Origin: Actinomycetota bacterium
GTDB taxonomy: Bacteria > Actinomycetota > Acidimicrobiia > Acidimicrobiales > Ilumatobacteraceae
DNA: 64,000 bases
Direction of reading: 5' to 3'
Assembly: GCA_009702045.1 (NCBI GenBank)
Contig: WLIV01000003.1
Location: 131,591 to 195,590, forward strand
Shown here: in pieces, positions 25,536 to 34,213 of the stretch
Numbering within the stretch: the stretch's first letter is position 1
Layout of the letters: the number at the start of each line of letters is the position of its first letter
Translations under genes and position numbers: made by a program
The notes under the pieces: generated by a model
Databases searched by the model: none
The model's input: the letters and a program-made list of their open reading frames with translations, nothing else
Told to the model about the DNA's origin: nothing

Positions 25536-26198
25536 ATGGGTTTGCAGTCGTTCGAGAATGGTTTGGAGCGTATGGTCGAGGGCGTGTTTTCTCGCGGTTC
25601 AACTCCCAGCATCCGGCCGGTCGAACTCGGCCGACGCCTTCTGCGCGAAATGGATGACCATCGCAGTGTCGACGTCAAGGGTCGGCGGATCGTCCCCAAC
25701 GAGTTCCTGTACCGCCTCAACAATGTCGACCTCGAAGGGTTCGCCGACATCGAACAGGCCTTGCACACCGAACTGTGCGAGACCGCTCGCGAATACGCGC
25801 GGGCCGAGGGGTACCACTTCATGGGCCCAGTGGTGGTGCTGATGGAGATCGACGACACGCTGAAGGCGGGACGTTTCACCATCAGCAGTCGTATGAAGGA
25901 ATCTGGTGGCGGCGTGGGTGCGGGTGCGCTGGTGCACGCCGACGGCACTCGCCTTGCGCTGGGCCAGCAGCTGATCAGCATCGGCCGACTGCCCGAATGC
26001 ACCATCCCCGTGGCCGACACCAATGTCAGCCGCCGACACTGCGAGATCCGTCCTGCAGGTTCGGCGTTCGTGGTCGTCGATCTCGGCAGCACCAACGGCA
26101 CCAAGGTGAACGGTGTGCGCATCCAGGGTGAGCAGGCACTCGCCGACGGCGACGTCGTGAGCGTGGGCAGCTTCACCCTGCGCTTCGAGGCCTCGTGA
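25536..26198 (+). CDS. fhaA: FhaA: DUF3662 plus FHA domain
   Basis: 220 residues. The N-terminal DUF3662 domain (about 1-115: FENGLERMVEGVFSRG, RIVPNEFLYRLN) is followed by a short linker and an FHA phosphothreonine-binding domain (ISIGRLPECTIPVADTNVSR, DLGSTNGTKVNGVRI). The mycobacterial homologue is over 500 residues because of a long Gly/Pro-rich linker; that linker is essentially absent here. In mycobacteria FhaA binds phosphorylated MviN and regulates peptidoglycan synthesis. First gene of the fhaA-fhaB-pstP-rodA-pbpA run. Confidence 0.93.
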   Translation: MGLQSFENGLERMVEGVFSRGSTPSIRPVELGRRLLREMDDHRSVDVKGRRIVPNEFLYRLNNVDLEGFADIEQALHTELCETAREYARAEGYHFMGPVVVLMEIDDTLKAGRFTISSRMKESGGGVGAGALVHADGTRLALGQQLISIGRLPECTIPVADTNVSRRHCEIRPAGSAFVVVDLGSTNGTKVNGVRIQGEQALADGDVVSVGSFTLRFEAS

Positions 26199-26716
26199 GC
26201 GACGCGCAGCTCAACGTCCTCAACTACGCCCTCCTTGCGCTGATCTACCTCTTCTTCGCGCGAGTGCTCTGGGCGGTCTGGAGCGAGGTGCGCGGACCGC
26301 AGCTCGGCCGGCATCCTCAGCCGGTCGGCCATGCCCGTGTCGATGCCACCAATCCGGGTCTCGCCGGGGCGCCCCTCCCCCCTGTCGTCACCACGTTGCC
26401 GGCCCGCACGCGTTCGAAACGGGGTATCCCGTCGCGCCTGGTGGTGCTGCAGCCAAAGGTGCGCAAAGGCGCCGCCTACCCGATCGGCTTGGAGATCACG
26501 CTCGGACGTGCCACCTCGTGTGCCATCGGCCTCCCTGACGACACGTTCGCCTCGCAGCTACACGCTCGCGTGTTCCGCCGCGACGGCGAGGTGTGGGCCG
26601 AAGACCTGGGCAGCACGAACGGCACCCACGTCAACGGCGGCCGTCTGACCACCGCCCACATGCTCTCGATCGGCGATCGGGTACAGATCGGCAGCACGAT
26701 CTTCGAGGCACAGTGA
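26195..26716 (+). CDS. fhaB: FhaB: membrane-anchored FHA protein
   Basis: 173 residues. One N-terminal helix (LNYALLALIYLFFARVLWAV) anchors a cytoplasmic FHA domain with ITLGRATSCAIGLPDDTFAS and DLGSTNGTHVNG. The FHA fold reads phosphothreonine, by synteny the sites made by PknB. The GTG overlaps the fhaA stop (GTGA). Same size and layout as FhaB/FipA of mycobacteria, which acts at the division site. Confidence 0.93.
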   Translation: MSDAQLNVLNYALLALIYLFFARVLWAVWSEVRGPQLGRHPQPVGHARVDATNPGLAGAPLPPVVTTLPARTRSKRGIPSRLVVLQPKVRKGAAYPIGLEITLGRATSCAIGLPDDTFASQLHARVFRRDGEVWAEDLGSTNGTHVNGGRLTTAHMLSIGDRVQIGSTIFEAQ

Positions 26717-26723
26717 GGCAACC

Positions 26724-27794
26724 GTGGGACAGCTGACATCCACACCCGCCCTCGCGTGGGGTGCCGCCACGGACGTGGGTCGCGTGCGCACCGAGAACGA
26801 GGATGCGTTCGTCACCGAGCCGATGATCTTCGTCGTCGCCGACGGGATGGGCGGCCATCAGGCCGGCGAAGTCGCCAGTGCAATCGCTGCCACGACGTTG
26901 CGCGATCGTCTCTCTGAAGGCGCCCCGTCCGTCGACGTTGCCGAGGCCGCCGTGGTCGAGGCCAACGCGGCCATCTTCCAAGCGGCGCACCACAATCTCG
27001 ATCAGCGCGGAATGGGTACCACCATCACCGCGATCGTGGTGTTGGCCGATGAAGGCAGCGGGGCGCGGTTGGCGGTATTGAACGTCGGCGACAGCCGCAC
27101 GTACGTGCTGCGCAATGGTCGCCTGCGGCGGGTGACGATCGACCACAGCTACGTGCAGGAACTGGTGTCCACCGGACACATCACCGAGGCCGAGGCCCGC
27201 AACCATCCACGACGCAACATCGTCACCCGCGCGCTCGGTATCGAGTCGAACGTACGCGTCGACAAGTTCGTGCTGCCGTTCGTGCGCGGCGATCGTTTCG
27301 TGCTCTGCAGCGATGGTCTGGTGGACGAAGTCGATGATGAGGAGATCGCAGCAGTGCTGGCGATCCACGCGTCCCCGCAGGCCGCTGCCGAGGGTCTGGT
27401 TGCAGCGGCAAACCACAATGGCGGTCGCGACAACGTCACCGTCGTGGTGGTCGACTCGTTGGAAGGTGCAGCGCCGCCGCCCGACTCGTCCGATCTCGAG
27501 CTCGACCTCGCGTGGGGCGAGACCCAGCAGCCTGCTCGCCTCATTGACGCCGAGGGAGGCGCAGCCGAGATCGCTGAACCTGCGGTACCGCCCGATGCCC
27601 TCGACGCACTCGCCGCGGCTCCGCCGGCCGCTGCTGAGCGCCGCCGGTTCACCAAGGGAATGCTGCTGTTCGCCATCAGCCTGGCGGCCATCATCGTGCT
27701 GACGGTGACGCTGTTGCTGGTAGTTGGCCACGACTCCCAGGAGGCGCCGCCGACGACCAATACGAGCTCCAGTCCCAACACGACTGGCGGATGA
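26724..27794 (+). CDS. pstP: PP2C-type protein phosphatase PstP
   Basis: 356 residues. The catalytic domain (about 1-245) shows the PPM metal motifs: TDVGRVRTENEDAF, VADGMGGHQAGEVAS, LNVGDSRTYVLRNG, LCSDGLVDEVDDEE and GRDNVTVVVVD. A membrane helix about 312-334 leads to a very short extracytoplasmic tail; mycobacterial PstP has a larger outer domain. It should reverse PknB phosphorylation of FHA and cell-wall proteins. Starts 7 bases after fhaB. Confidence 0.95.
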   Translation: MGQLTSTPALAWGAATDVGRVRTENEDAFVTEPMIFVVADGMGGHQAGEVASAIAATTLRDRLSEGAPSVDVAEAAVVEANAAIFQAAHHNLDQRGMGTTITAIVVLADEGSGARLAVLNVGDSRTYVLRNGRLRRVTIDHSYVQELVSTGHITEAEARNHPRRNIVTRALGIESNVRVDKFVLPFVRGDRFVLCSDGLVDEVDDEEIAAVLAIHASPQAAAEGLVAAANHNGGRDNVTVVVVDSLEGAAPPPDSSDLELDLAWGETQQPARLIDAEGGAAEIAEPAVPPDALDALAAAPPAAAERRRFTKGMLLFAISLAAIIVLTVTLLLVVGHDSQEAPPTTNTSSSPNTTGG

Positions 27795-27798
27795 CACG

Positions 27799-29202
27799 AT
27801 GACGCAGCCGTCGCCGCTCGCGGCAGCTCGCCGTCGCAGCGAGCTCGGCCTCGTGCTGATGGCAGCAGGAATCAGCGCGGTCGGCTACGTGCTCGCATCG
27901 TTCGGCAAGAACGCGACGATGCCGGCGACGATCGTGCCGTTCCTCGTCGCGTTGTTGGCGATGCTGATCGCTGCCAATGTCGCCACACGGTTCCTGGCGC
28001 GCGGTGCGGACGCCACGCTGTTGCCGATCGCGGTGTTGCTACACGGCATCGGGTACGTGATGATCGCGCGGCTCAGCGACCGTCGTGCTGCGCTGCAGAC
28101 GACGTGGTCGTTCATCGCCGTTGTGGCCTTCGTGGCCACGCTGTTGCTCGTGCAACGGCCGCCCGACCTCGCTCGCTACAAGTGGACGTTTCTCTTCCTC
28201 GGTGCGGGCGCGCTCATGGCACCGTTGGTACCGGGGCTCGGCACCAGCGTCGGTGGCGCCCGCATCTGGGTGTCGATCGGGCCGATCCACATCCAGCCGG
28301 GTGAGTTTGCCAAGATCGCCTTGGCGCTGTTCTTCGCGGCCTATCTCGCGGACACGCGCGAACTGATCGCTGCTGGTACCCGCAAGCTCGGTCCGTTGCG
28401 CATCCCTGAGATGCGCTATCTGCTGCCCATCACGGGGGCGTGGGCATTCGCCGTGGCCGTGATGGTGGCCGAGAAGGACCTCGGTTCTGCATTGCTGTTC
28501 TTCACGTTGTTCACCGTGATGATGTGGGTTGCCACCGAACGGGCCGTGTTCATGGTGCTCGGTGTGTTGTTGTTTGCCCTCGCGGCCTACATCGCATGGC
28601 GGTTGTTCCCTGTGGTGCGGCTGCGGGTCGATCTCTGGCGCAACCCCTGGAGTCAGTACGAGGGCAAGGGCTATCAACCAGCGCAGGCGATGTACGCGTT
28701 CGCCAACGGTGGCGTGGGCGGCACGGGGCTCGGATTGGGCAGCCCCAACAAGATTCCCGCAGCGAGCACCGACTACGTGTACGCCGCGATCGGTGAGGAG
28801 CTGGGCCTTGTCGGCGCCACTGCGATCATCATCGCCTTCCTGCTGTTGCTGGGTGCTGGACTGCGGATCGCTGTACGCGCCGAGCGAGCGTTCGAGAAGT
28901 TGCTCGCGACTGGCCTCACCACGATCATCGCGATGCAGGCATTCATCATCATCGGTGGTGTGTTGCGGCTGATTCCGCTCACGGGTATCACGCTTCCGTT
29001 CGTCAGCTATGGCGGTAGCAGTCTGTTGTCGAACTATGTGCTGCTGGCGATCCTGCTGCGCATCAGCGATTCAGGCGCCCGCCAACGCGGCGAGGTGCCC
29101 GACGAATTGACGATCAGCGAGCGACTCGAGGCCCGTCGTTTGCGACTCACGACGGTGAGTGAACGGCCGGGCGAGCAGCCGGGCGAGCAGGTGGGCGCGT
29201 GA
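27799..29202 (+). CDS. rodA: SEDS glycosyltransferase RodA/FtsW
   Basis: 467 residues from the ATG at 27799, five bases after the pstP stop. About 12 membrane helices; SEDS landmarks are GGARIWVSIGPIHIQPGEFAK, NKIPAASTDYVYAAIGEELG and GITLPFVSYGGSSLLSNY. It polymerises lipid II glycan strands, working with the transpeptidase encoded next (GTGA overlap). Synteny with pbpA assigns it to the RodA (elongation/polar growth) role rather than FtsW. Confidence 0.95.
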   Translation: MTQPSPLAAARRRSELGLVLMAAGISAVGYVLASFGKNATMPATIVPFLVALLAMLIAANVATRFLARGADATLLPIAVLLHGIGYVMIARLSDRRAALQTTWSFIAVVAFVATLLLVQRPPDLARYKWTFLFLGAGALMAPLVPGLGTSVGGARIWVSIGPIHIQPGEFAKIALALFFAAYLADTRELIAAGTRKLGPLRIPEMRYLLPITGAWAFAVAVMVAEKDLGSALLFFTLFTVMMWVATERAVFMVLGVLLFALAAYIAWRLFPVVRLRVDLWRNPWSQYEGKGYQPAQAMYAFANGGVGGTGLGLGSPNKIPAASTDYVYAAIGEELGLVGATAIIIAFLLLLGAGLRIAVRAERAFEKLLATGLTTIIAMQAFIIIGGVLRLIPLTGITLPFVSYGGSSLLSNYVLLAILLRISDSGARQRGEVPDELTISERLEARRLRLTTVSERPGEQPGEQVGA

Positions 29203-30689
29203 ACCGTCAGATCCGAAAGCTCGTCGCCGGTCTGCTGGTGCTGTACGTGTTGCTGTTCGCAGCGTTGAACTTCACCCAGGTTGTCCGCAAGGACGCCCTC
29301 GATGCCGATCCGAAGAACAATCGCCAGACGATCCGCGACTTCAACCGACCTCGCGGTGAGATCATCACAGCCGATGGGGCGGTGGTGGCCCAGAGCGTGG
29401 CGTCGGTCGGTGACGACCAGTACAAGTACCAGCGCACATATCCCAGCGGGGATCTGTTCAGCGGCGTCACTGGTTACTACACGTACGCATTCGGCAGCAC
29501 GCAACTGGAGCGCACACAGACGGATGTGTTGATGGGCGACACCCGATCGCAGAAGGTGCAGTCGGTCTTTGGCGGGTCGGACAACACCGGCAAGGTGCAG
29601 CTGACGTTGCGGGCCGACGTGCAGCAGGCGGCTGCCGATGCGCTGGGCACACGCGAGGGTTCGGTGGTGGTGATGGACCCCACCACCGGGGCAATCATCG
29701 CGATGGTCAGCTACCCGCGCTACGACGCCAACGCTGTCGCCACGCACGACACGAAGAAGGCTGAGGACGTGCTGAACTTCCTCGGTGCGTACCCCGGTAA
29801 GCCGTTGTTGAACAACGCGTACCAGGAGAACTACATGCCTGGATCCAGCTTCAAGATCATCACCACGGGGATCGCGTTGGAGGACGGTGTCGCCACGCTC
29901 GACCGCACCTGGCCCAACGAGACACAGTGGGTGCCGCCGCAGACCAACGACCCGATCCAGAACTACTCGGGTCATGTCTGCGGTGGCGCGATGGCCGAGG
30001 TGTTCTATCGCAGCTGCAACATCCCGTTCGCCCAACTCGCCTCCGAACTCGGGCCGGAGAAGATGACCAACGGTGTGCGCGCGTGGGGCATCGGCGAGAA
30101 GGTGCCGATCGACCTGCCGGGTGCAGCATCCAGCTCGTTCTGCGGCAACGTGTCGCCGTGCGACGCGTCGTTCTTCAAGCGCCAACTGCCGTTGCTCGCG
30201 ATCGGCGGATTCGGCCAGGGGAACACGTTGATGGTGCCGTTGCAGATGTGCATGGTGGCGTCCACTGTTGCCAACGGTGGACGGATGATGAAGCCCTACG
30301 TTGTCGACGCGACGCTCGACCACGACGGCAGGGTGCTGCAGCGCAGTTCGCCGACCGTGTGGAAGACACCGATCGGAGCGGGTACCGCGGCGACATTGAA
30401 CACGTTGATGGTGGGTGTGGTGAACGAGGGCACCGGCAAGCCGATGCAGCTGGCGAACGGGGTACAGGCGGCGGCCAAGACCGGCACCGCGCAACTGAAC
30501 GCCACGGGTCAGCCACAACGTTCGCATGCGTGGATCGTCGGCTTCGCTCCTGCCGCGGCGCCGCGGTACGCGATTGCCGTCATGCTGAAGGGCACCACCG
30601 ACGAGATCAGCGCGGGTACCGGCGGGCGCCTCGCCGGGCCTATCGCCAAGCGGGTCCTGGACTTCCTGTTCGCAAGCGAACACACATGA
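29199..30689 (+). CDS. pbpA: Class B penicillin-binding protein PbpA
   Basis: 496 residues. N-terminal anchor about 6-25, then the transpeptidase domain with the active-site tetrad SSFK (Ser216-Lys219), SCN (272-274) and KTG (427-429). It lacks the PBP-dimer domain, as in mycobacterial PbpA. It crosslinks peptidoglycan made by the RodA protein encoded upstream, with overlapping start and stop codons. A 94-base gap with a weak hairpin separates it from pknB. Confidence 0.95.
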   Translation: MNRQIRKLVAGLLVLYVLLFAALNFTQVVRKDALDADPKNNRQTIRDFNRPRGEIITADGAVVAQSVASVGDDQYKYQRTYPSGDLFSGVTGYYTYAFGSTQLERTQTDVLMGDTRSQKVQSVFGGSDNTGKVQLTLRADVQQAAADALGTREGSVVVMDPTTGAIIAMVSYPRYDANAVATHDTKKAEDVLNFLGAYPGKPLLNNAYQENYMPGSSFKIITTGIALEDGVATLDRTWPNETQWVPPQTNDPIQNYSGHVCGGAMAEVFYRSCNIPFAQLASELGPEKMTNGVRAWGIGEKVPIDLPGAASSSFCGNVSPCDASFFKRQLPLLAIGGFGQGNTLMVPLQMCMVASTVANGGRMMKPYVVDATLDHDGRVLQRSSPTVWKTPIGAGTAATLNTLMVGVVNEGTGKPMQLANGVQAAAKTGTAQLNATGQPQRSHAWIVGFAPAAAPRYAIAVMLKGTTDEISAGTGGRLAGPIAKRVLDFLFASEHT

Positions 30690-30690
30690 T

Positions 30691-30712
30691 GTGCCGACGA
30701 CTCATGCGGCAC
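30691..30712. terminator. Weak hairpin between pbpA and pknB
   Basis: GTGCCG (30691-30696) pairs with CGGCAC (30707-30712) around 10 bases, right after the pbpA stop. A TAACCT (30748-30753) and a GAGAGG ribosome-binding site (30773-30778) then precede pknB, so pknB may have its own promoter with partial attenuation from upstream. Confidence 0.3.
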
Positions 30713-30783
30713 GACTTCGGTGACCCCACTTCCACAAGCCCTGTCGGTAACCTCAGTGAGCGATTCGGCCAAGAGAGGCAGCA

Positions 30784-32874
30784 GTGACCGGTAAGCCAGA
30801 GCGGACGGTACTCAACGACCGCTACGAGATTCAGCAGCGCATCGGACGCGGCGGTATGGCCGACGTGTTCCTCGCGCGCGATCTCTTGCTCGACCGGCCC
30901 GTCGCCATCAAGGTGCTGTTCCCCGAGTTTGCGATCGACCCGAACTTCGTCGAGCGTTTCCGCCGCGAAGCGCAGTCGGCCGCCAACCTCAACCACCCGA
31001 ACATCGTCGGCGTGTACGACTGGGGTCAATACGCGAACACGTACTTCATGGCGATGGAGTACGTGCAGGGTCGCACGCTCGCCGACATCCTGCGCGCCAA
31101 CGGGCACGTGAACTCGCATCAGGCGGCCGAGATCGCCAGCGAGGTTGCCGCAGCGCTCGGGTTCGCGCATCGCAATGGTGTCGTGCATCGCGACATCAAG
31201 CCGGCCAACATCCTCATCGGCACCGGCGGTCAGGTGAAGGTTGCCGACTTCGGCATCGCGCGTGCGATGAACGCACCCACCGAGAGCAACCTCACGCAAG
31301 CCGGGTCGGTGATGGGCACCGCCACGTACTTCTCTCCCGAGCAGGCGCAGGGCGCGCAACCCGACCCGCGCAGCGATCTGTACTCGCTGGGCATCGTGCT
31401 CTACGAGATGATCGCCGGCCGCCCTCCGTTCAGCGGCGAGAACCCAGTCAGCATCGCCTACAAGCAGGTGCACGAGCTACCGCAACCGCTGAATCAACTC
31501 GTGGCCGATGTGCCCAAGTCGTTCGAAGCGATCGTCGCCAAACTGTTGTCCAAACGTCCTGAGGTGCGCTATCCCACGGCCGAGGCGGTACGCGACGACC
31601 TGCGCCGCTTCCGCAGCGGTGAACCAGTGATGGCGCTGGCCGCAGTCATGGGCGCGGCCGCGGCCGCCGGCAACGGCAACGGCAACGGAGCAACTGTCGG
31701 ACCGAACACCGGGTCCACCACTGCCGTGCCGCGAACCACCGCCAACCCGCAGACGGCGCCGCAACCACGCGCTGCGCAGGCCATCGGCACCGTCGCGATG
31801 CCGCGTACGGACGGCGTGCCCCAGCAGGGCGGCCGCGGCGGCCAGTACCCCGACCAGCGCCCACGGGGTGCGATGGGCGGCGGCCTCTATGCCGTCATCG
31901 GCTTCTTCGCGCTCGTTGCGCTGGTGGTCGGCGGCATCGTGCTGTTCAACGTGTTATCGAAGGACAGCCAGCCCAGCAGCTTCGGTATGCCCGATGTCGT
32001 CAACCAGCAACTCGACGTCGGCACACAGGCGCTCACCGACAAGGGCCTCAAAGTCACGTCGGTGAAGGAGGTCAACGCCAAGTTCTCGAAGGGCGCGATC
32101 GTGCGCACCGACCCGTTGTCGGGTGTGGTCGTGCAGCGCGGTCAAACCGTCACGGTGTACTTCAACCCGGCCGACACACCGTTCAAGTTGCCCGACCTCG
32201 GGCACATCAAGCAGCAGGATGCGATCGACACGCTCACGGGTCTCGGCCTCACTGTCGACCCGACGATCATCACCGAAACCACCCCCGGTTACGACCCGGG
32301 CACGGTCGTGCGCACCGACCCGGCAGCGGGCACTCAGGTCAGCCAGGGCGACACCGTGAAGATCGTGATCTCCGCCGCGCCGGGCGATGCGGTGGTGCCC
32401 TCAACGGCGGCCATGACCCAGGCCTCGGCCAAGACCTTGCTGGAAGGCACCGACTACGGCTTCGTCGTCACCGTGACACCCGAGGCCAGTGGCACCGTGC
32501 CCGCCGGTACGGTCACCCGCACCGACCCGCCGGCCACCACGTTGGCCAAGAAGGGCGACCCGATCACGTTGTACGTCTCCAGCGGTCCAGCCCCGGTGAC
32601 GGTGCCCCCGGTGGCCGGCCTCACCGAGGCTGCCGCTCGCGGCCAACTGCTCTCGGTCGGTCTGCAAGCGCAGGTGGTGTATCAGGATGTTCCCGCCGGC
32701 AACGCGTCAGATGGCCATGTGATCTCACAGACCCCGTCCTCACCGACTCCGGTACCGTTGGGCAGCACCGTGAAGTTGATCGTCGGCCGTGCCGTGGCAG
32801 CCACCACGACCACGGCGTCACCGACGACGACGGTGGCGCCAGCGACCACGACGACGCAGCCGACGACGCCCTGA
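30784..32874 (+). CDS. pknB: Ser/Thr protein kinase PknB with four PASTA domains
   Basis: 696 residues. Kinase domain about 14-280 with GRGGMADVF loop, Lys43 (AIKVLF), HRDIKPAN with catalytic Asp137 and DFGIARAM; a Gly/Ala/Pro-rich juxtamembrane stretch; one membrane helix about 366-389; then four PASTA repeats (from SFGMPDVVNQ, FKLPDLGHIK, AVVPSTAAM and VTVPPVAGL) that sense muropeptides or lipid II; and a Thr-rich tail. It controls growth and division through FHA and cell-wall targets. PknA, normally its neighbour in actinobacteria, is missing from this cluster. Confidence 0.96.
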   Translation: MTGKPERTVLNDRYEIQQRIGRGGMADVFLARDLLLDRPVAIKVLFPEFAIDPNFVERFRREAQSAANLNHPNIVGVYDWGQYANTYFMAMEYVQGRTLADILRANGHVNSHQAAEIASEVAAALGFAHRNGVVHRDIKPANILIGTGGQVKVADFGIARAMNAPTESNLTQAGSVMGTATYFSPEQAQGAQPDPRSDLYSLGIVLYEMIAGRPPFSGENPVSIAYKQVHELPQPLNQLVADVPKSFEAIVAKLLSKRPEVRYPTAEAVRDDLRRFRSGEPVMALAAVMGAAAAAGNGNGNGATVGPNTGSTTAVPRTTANPQTAPQPRAAQAIGTVAMPRTDGVPQQGGRGGQYPDQRPRGAMGGGLYAVIGFFALVALVVGGIVLFNVLSKDSQPSSFGMPDVVNQQLDVGTQALTDKGLKVTSVKEVNAKFSKGAIVRTDPLSGVVVQRGQTVTVYFNPADTPFKLPDLGHIKQQDAIDTLTGLGLTVDPTIITETTPGYDPGTVVRTDPAAGTQVSQGDTVKIVISAAPGDAVVPSTAAMTQASAKTLLEGTDYGFVVTVTPEASGTVPAGTVTRTDPPATTLAKKGDPITLYVSSGPAPVTVPPVAGLTEAAARGQLLSVGLQAQVVYQDVPAGNASDGHVISQTPSSPTPVPLGSTVKLIVGRAVAATTTTASPTTTVAPATTTTQPTTP

Positions 32875-32878
32875 CGCG

Positions 32879-33454
32879 TCAGCTGGCGCGGGCGAGGAAG
32901 TTGCGCAGCAGGTCGTGACCTGCGCCGGTGAGGATGCTCTCCGGGTGGAACTGCACACCCTCGATCGGCAATGTGCGATGGCGCACGCCCATCACGATGT
33001 CGCCGCAGCGGGCGGTGACTTCCAGACAGGCAGGCATCGTTGCCGGGTCGATCACCAGGCTGTGGTAGCGCGTGGCAGTGAGTGGGTTGGGGAGCCCGGC
33101 GAACACGCCCAATCCAGAGTGCTCGACCGGTGACGTCTTGCCGTGCATCAGGCTGGGTGCCCGCACGATCGCTCCGCCGAACACGTGGCCGATGGCCTGG
33201 TGGCCCAGGCACACACCCAGCAGTGGGGTACCGAGTTCCGCGAAGGCGGGGATCGCGGCGCAGATGATGCCTGCGTCCTCCGGGCGGCCGGGCCCGGGTG
33301 AGAGCAGCACGGCGTCGGGCGCCAGCGCGACGGCCTCCGCGACGGTGAGTTGATCGTTGCGGACCACGAGGGGCTCGGCGCCCAGCTCACCCAGGTACTG
33401 GACCAAGTTGTAGACGAAGCTGTCGTAGCTGTCGATCACGAGCACCCGAGGCAT
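32879..33454 (-). CDS. pabA: Anthranilate/aminodeoxychorismate synthase glutaminase subunit
   Basis: 191 residues. Class I glutamine amidotransferase: nucleophile Cys in [13 protein letters not shown] and the His-Glu pair in [10 protein letters not shown]-terminal [13 protein letters not shown] is the TrpG/PabA signature. It supplies ammonia from glutamine for para-aminobenzoate or anthranilate synthesis; the large subunit is not in this window. The ATG at 33454 fits the conserved N-terminus. Convergent to pknB with 4 bases between stops, the same position it holds beside pknB and crgA in mycobacteria. Confidence 0.93.
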   Translation of the reverse strand: MPRVLVIDSYDSFVYNLVQYLGELGAEPLVVRNDQLTVAEAVALAPDAVLLSPGPGRPEDAGIICAAIPAFAELGTPLLGVCLGHQAIGHVFGGAIVRAPSLMHGKTSPVEHSGLGVFAGLPNPLTATRYHSLVIDPATMPACLEVTARCGDIVMGVRHRTLPIEGVQFHPESILTGAGHDLLRNFLARAS

Positions 33455-33483
33455 TCCGCAAGCCTTGCCGCTCGACGGAGGCA

Positions 33484-33511
33484 TTGTCGAATGCATTGTG
33501 AGGCCTACACT
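33484..33511 (+). promoter_or_regulatory. crgA promoter: TTGTCG-N16-TACACT, leaderless
   Basis: -35-like TTGTCG at 33484-33489 and -10 TACACT at 33506-33511 are 16 bases apart; the crgA GTG follows the -10 box by 7 bases, with no ribosome-binding site. Confidence 0.6.
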
Positions 33512-33518
33512 GTCGCCC

Positions 33519-33839
33519 GTGGCTCCCCCGAAACGTAAGACAACCGGTCGCATCACGCCCAAGGGCACCAAGCCGGGGCAGGTCACTGCAATGGCCAGGG
33601 AGGCCGCGCACCACGACAGCTCCATCTCGCAGTCGTCGCGCTACACCCCGCCGACGCCCAAGGAGTACTACGAGAGCCCGAAGTGGATCCCGATCATGAT
33701 GGCCGTGTTCATCGGCCTCGGTGTCGTGTCGATCATTCTGCGCTACGTGGTGCCAGCGTTCGAGAACACCAATACTCCGGTGCTCATCGGCCTGGTGTTC
33801 ATGCTTGCTGGGTTGTTCACCGCCACCAAGTGGCGATAG
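33519..33839 (+). CDS. crgA: Cell division inhibitor/scaffold CrgA
   Basis: 106 residues from the GTG at 33519. A basic, Pro-rich cytoplasmic N-terminus leads to [20 protein letters not shown] and a second helix [18 protein letters not shown] ending in TKWR: two membrane helices, the CrgA layout. CrgA tethers FtsZ, FtsI, FtsQ and others at the septum in actinobacteria. Its place next to pabA and pknB repeats the mycobacterial order. Confidence 0.94.
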   Translation: MAPPKRKTTGRITPKGTKPGQVTAMAREAAHHDSSISQSSRYTPPTPKEYYESPKWIPIMMAVFIGLGVVSIILRYVVPAFENTNTPVLIGLVFMLAGLFTATKWR

Positions 33840-33895
33840 CCGCCTTCGGGAGGCCTGTGTACGAACGGCTTACACGGCTGTAGTTACGCCACTGT

Positions 33896-33917
33896 CTGTC
33901 CACAGGCTGGGGATAAC
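33896..33917. other. DnaA-box-like inverted pair downstream of crgA
   Basis: CTGTCCACA (33896-33904) matches the actinobacterial DnaA box TTGTCCACA at 8 of 9 bases, and GTTATCCCC on the other strand (33909-33917) is a weaker second box. The location is meaningful because the pknB-crgA region lies near oriC in mycobacteria. A pair alone is not an origin. Confidence 0.3.
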
Positions 33918-34184
33918 TCACTCGAAGATGGGTGCCACCACGGTCATGTCTTCGAGACAATGGCGCGGCGGCGGCGGGTCTTCATCCGGGGCCAACAACA
34001 TCTTCAGCTCCAGCCCGCACACGGTGCAGCGGTAGCGGACGTTGATCTTGCGCATCTCACCCGCCGGTGGCGGTGCCGGCAGCGGAGTGGTGAAGCTGCG
34101 CAGCATTCCGATACCGGTTTTCCACAGGACCCATCCACCGAGGATGCCGAGGCCGAGCCAGATGATGGTGGAGAACGCAGGCAC
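33918..34184 (-). CDS. Small one-helix membrane protein with CxxC
   Basis: 88 residues from the GTG at 34184. N-terminal helix STIIWLGLGILGGWVLW, a Pro-rich linker, then YRCTVCGLELKML and a later Cys in PPRHCLEDM, suggesting a small zinc site or redox pair on the cytoplasmic side. No family recognised; short zinc-finger-like membrane proteins of this build are common in actinobacteria. AGGATA on the plus strand (TATCCT on the minus) 6 bases before the GTG supports this start. Confidence 0.72.
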   Translation of the reverse strand: MPAFSTIIWLGLGILGGWVLWKTGIGMLRSFTTPLPAPPPAGEMRKINVRYRCTVCGLELKMLLAPDEDPPPPRHCLEDMTVVAPIFE

Positions 34185-34190
34185 GAGTGC

Positions 34191-34196
34191 AGGATA
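34191..34196 (-). promoter_or_regulatory. -10 box (TATCCT) for the small CxxC membrane protein
   Basis: On the minus strand TATCCT ends 6 bases before the GTG at 34184, fitting a leaderless mRNA from within the gap after the thiolase gene. Confidence 0.45.
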
Positions 34197-34213
34197 GTGC
34201 CTCCCCGCGCTGC

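Noticed and set aside
29034-30683. 549-codon minus-strand frame opposite pbpA
   Set aside because: No recognisable domain; the plus strand carries intact PbpA active-site motifs throughout.
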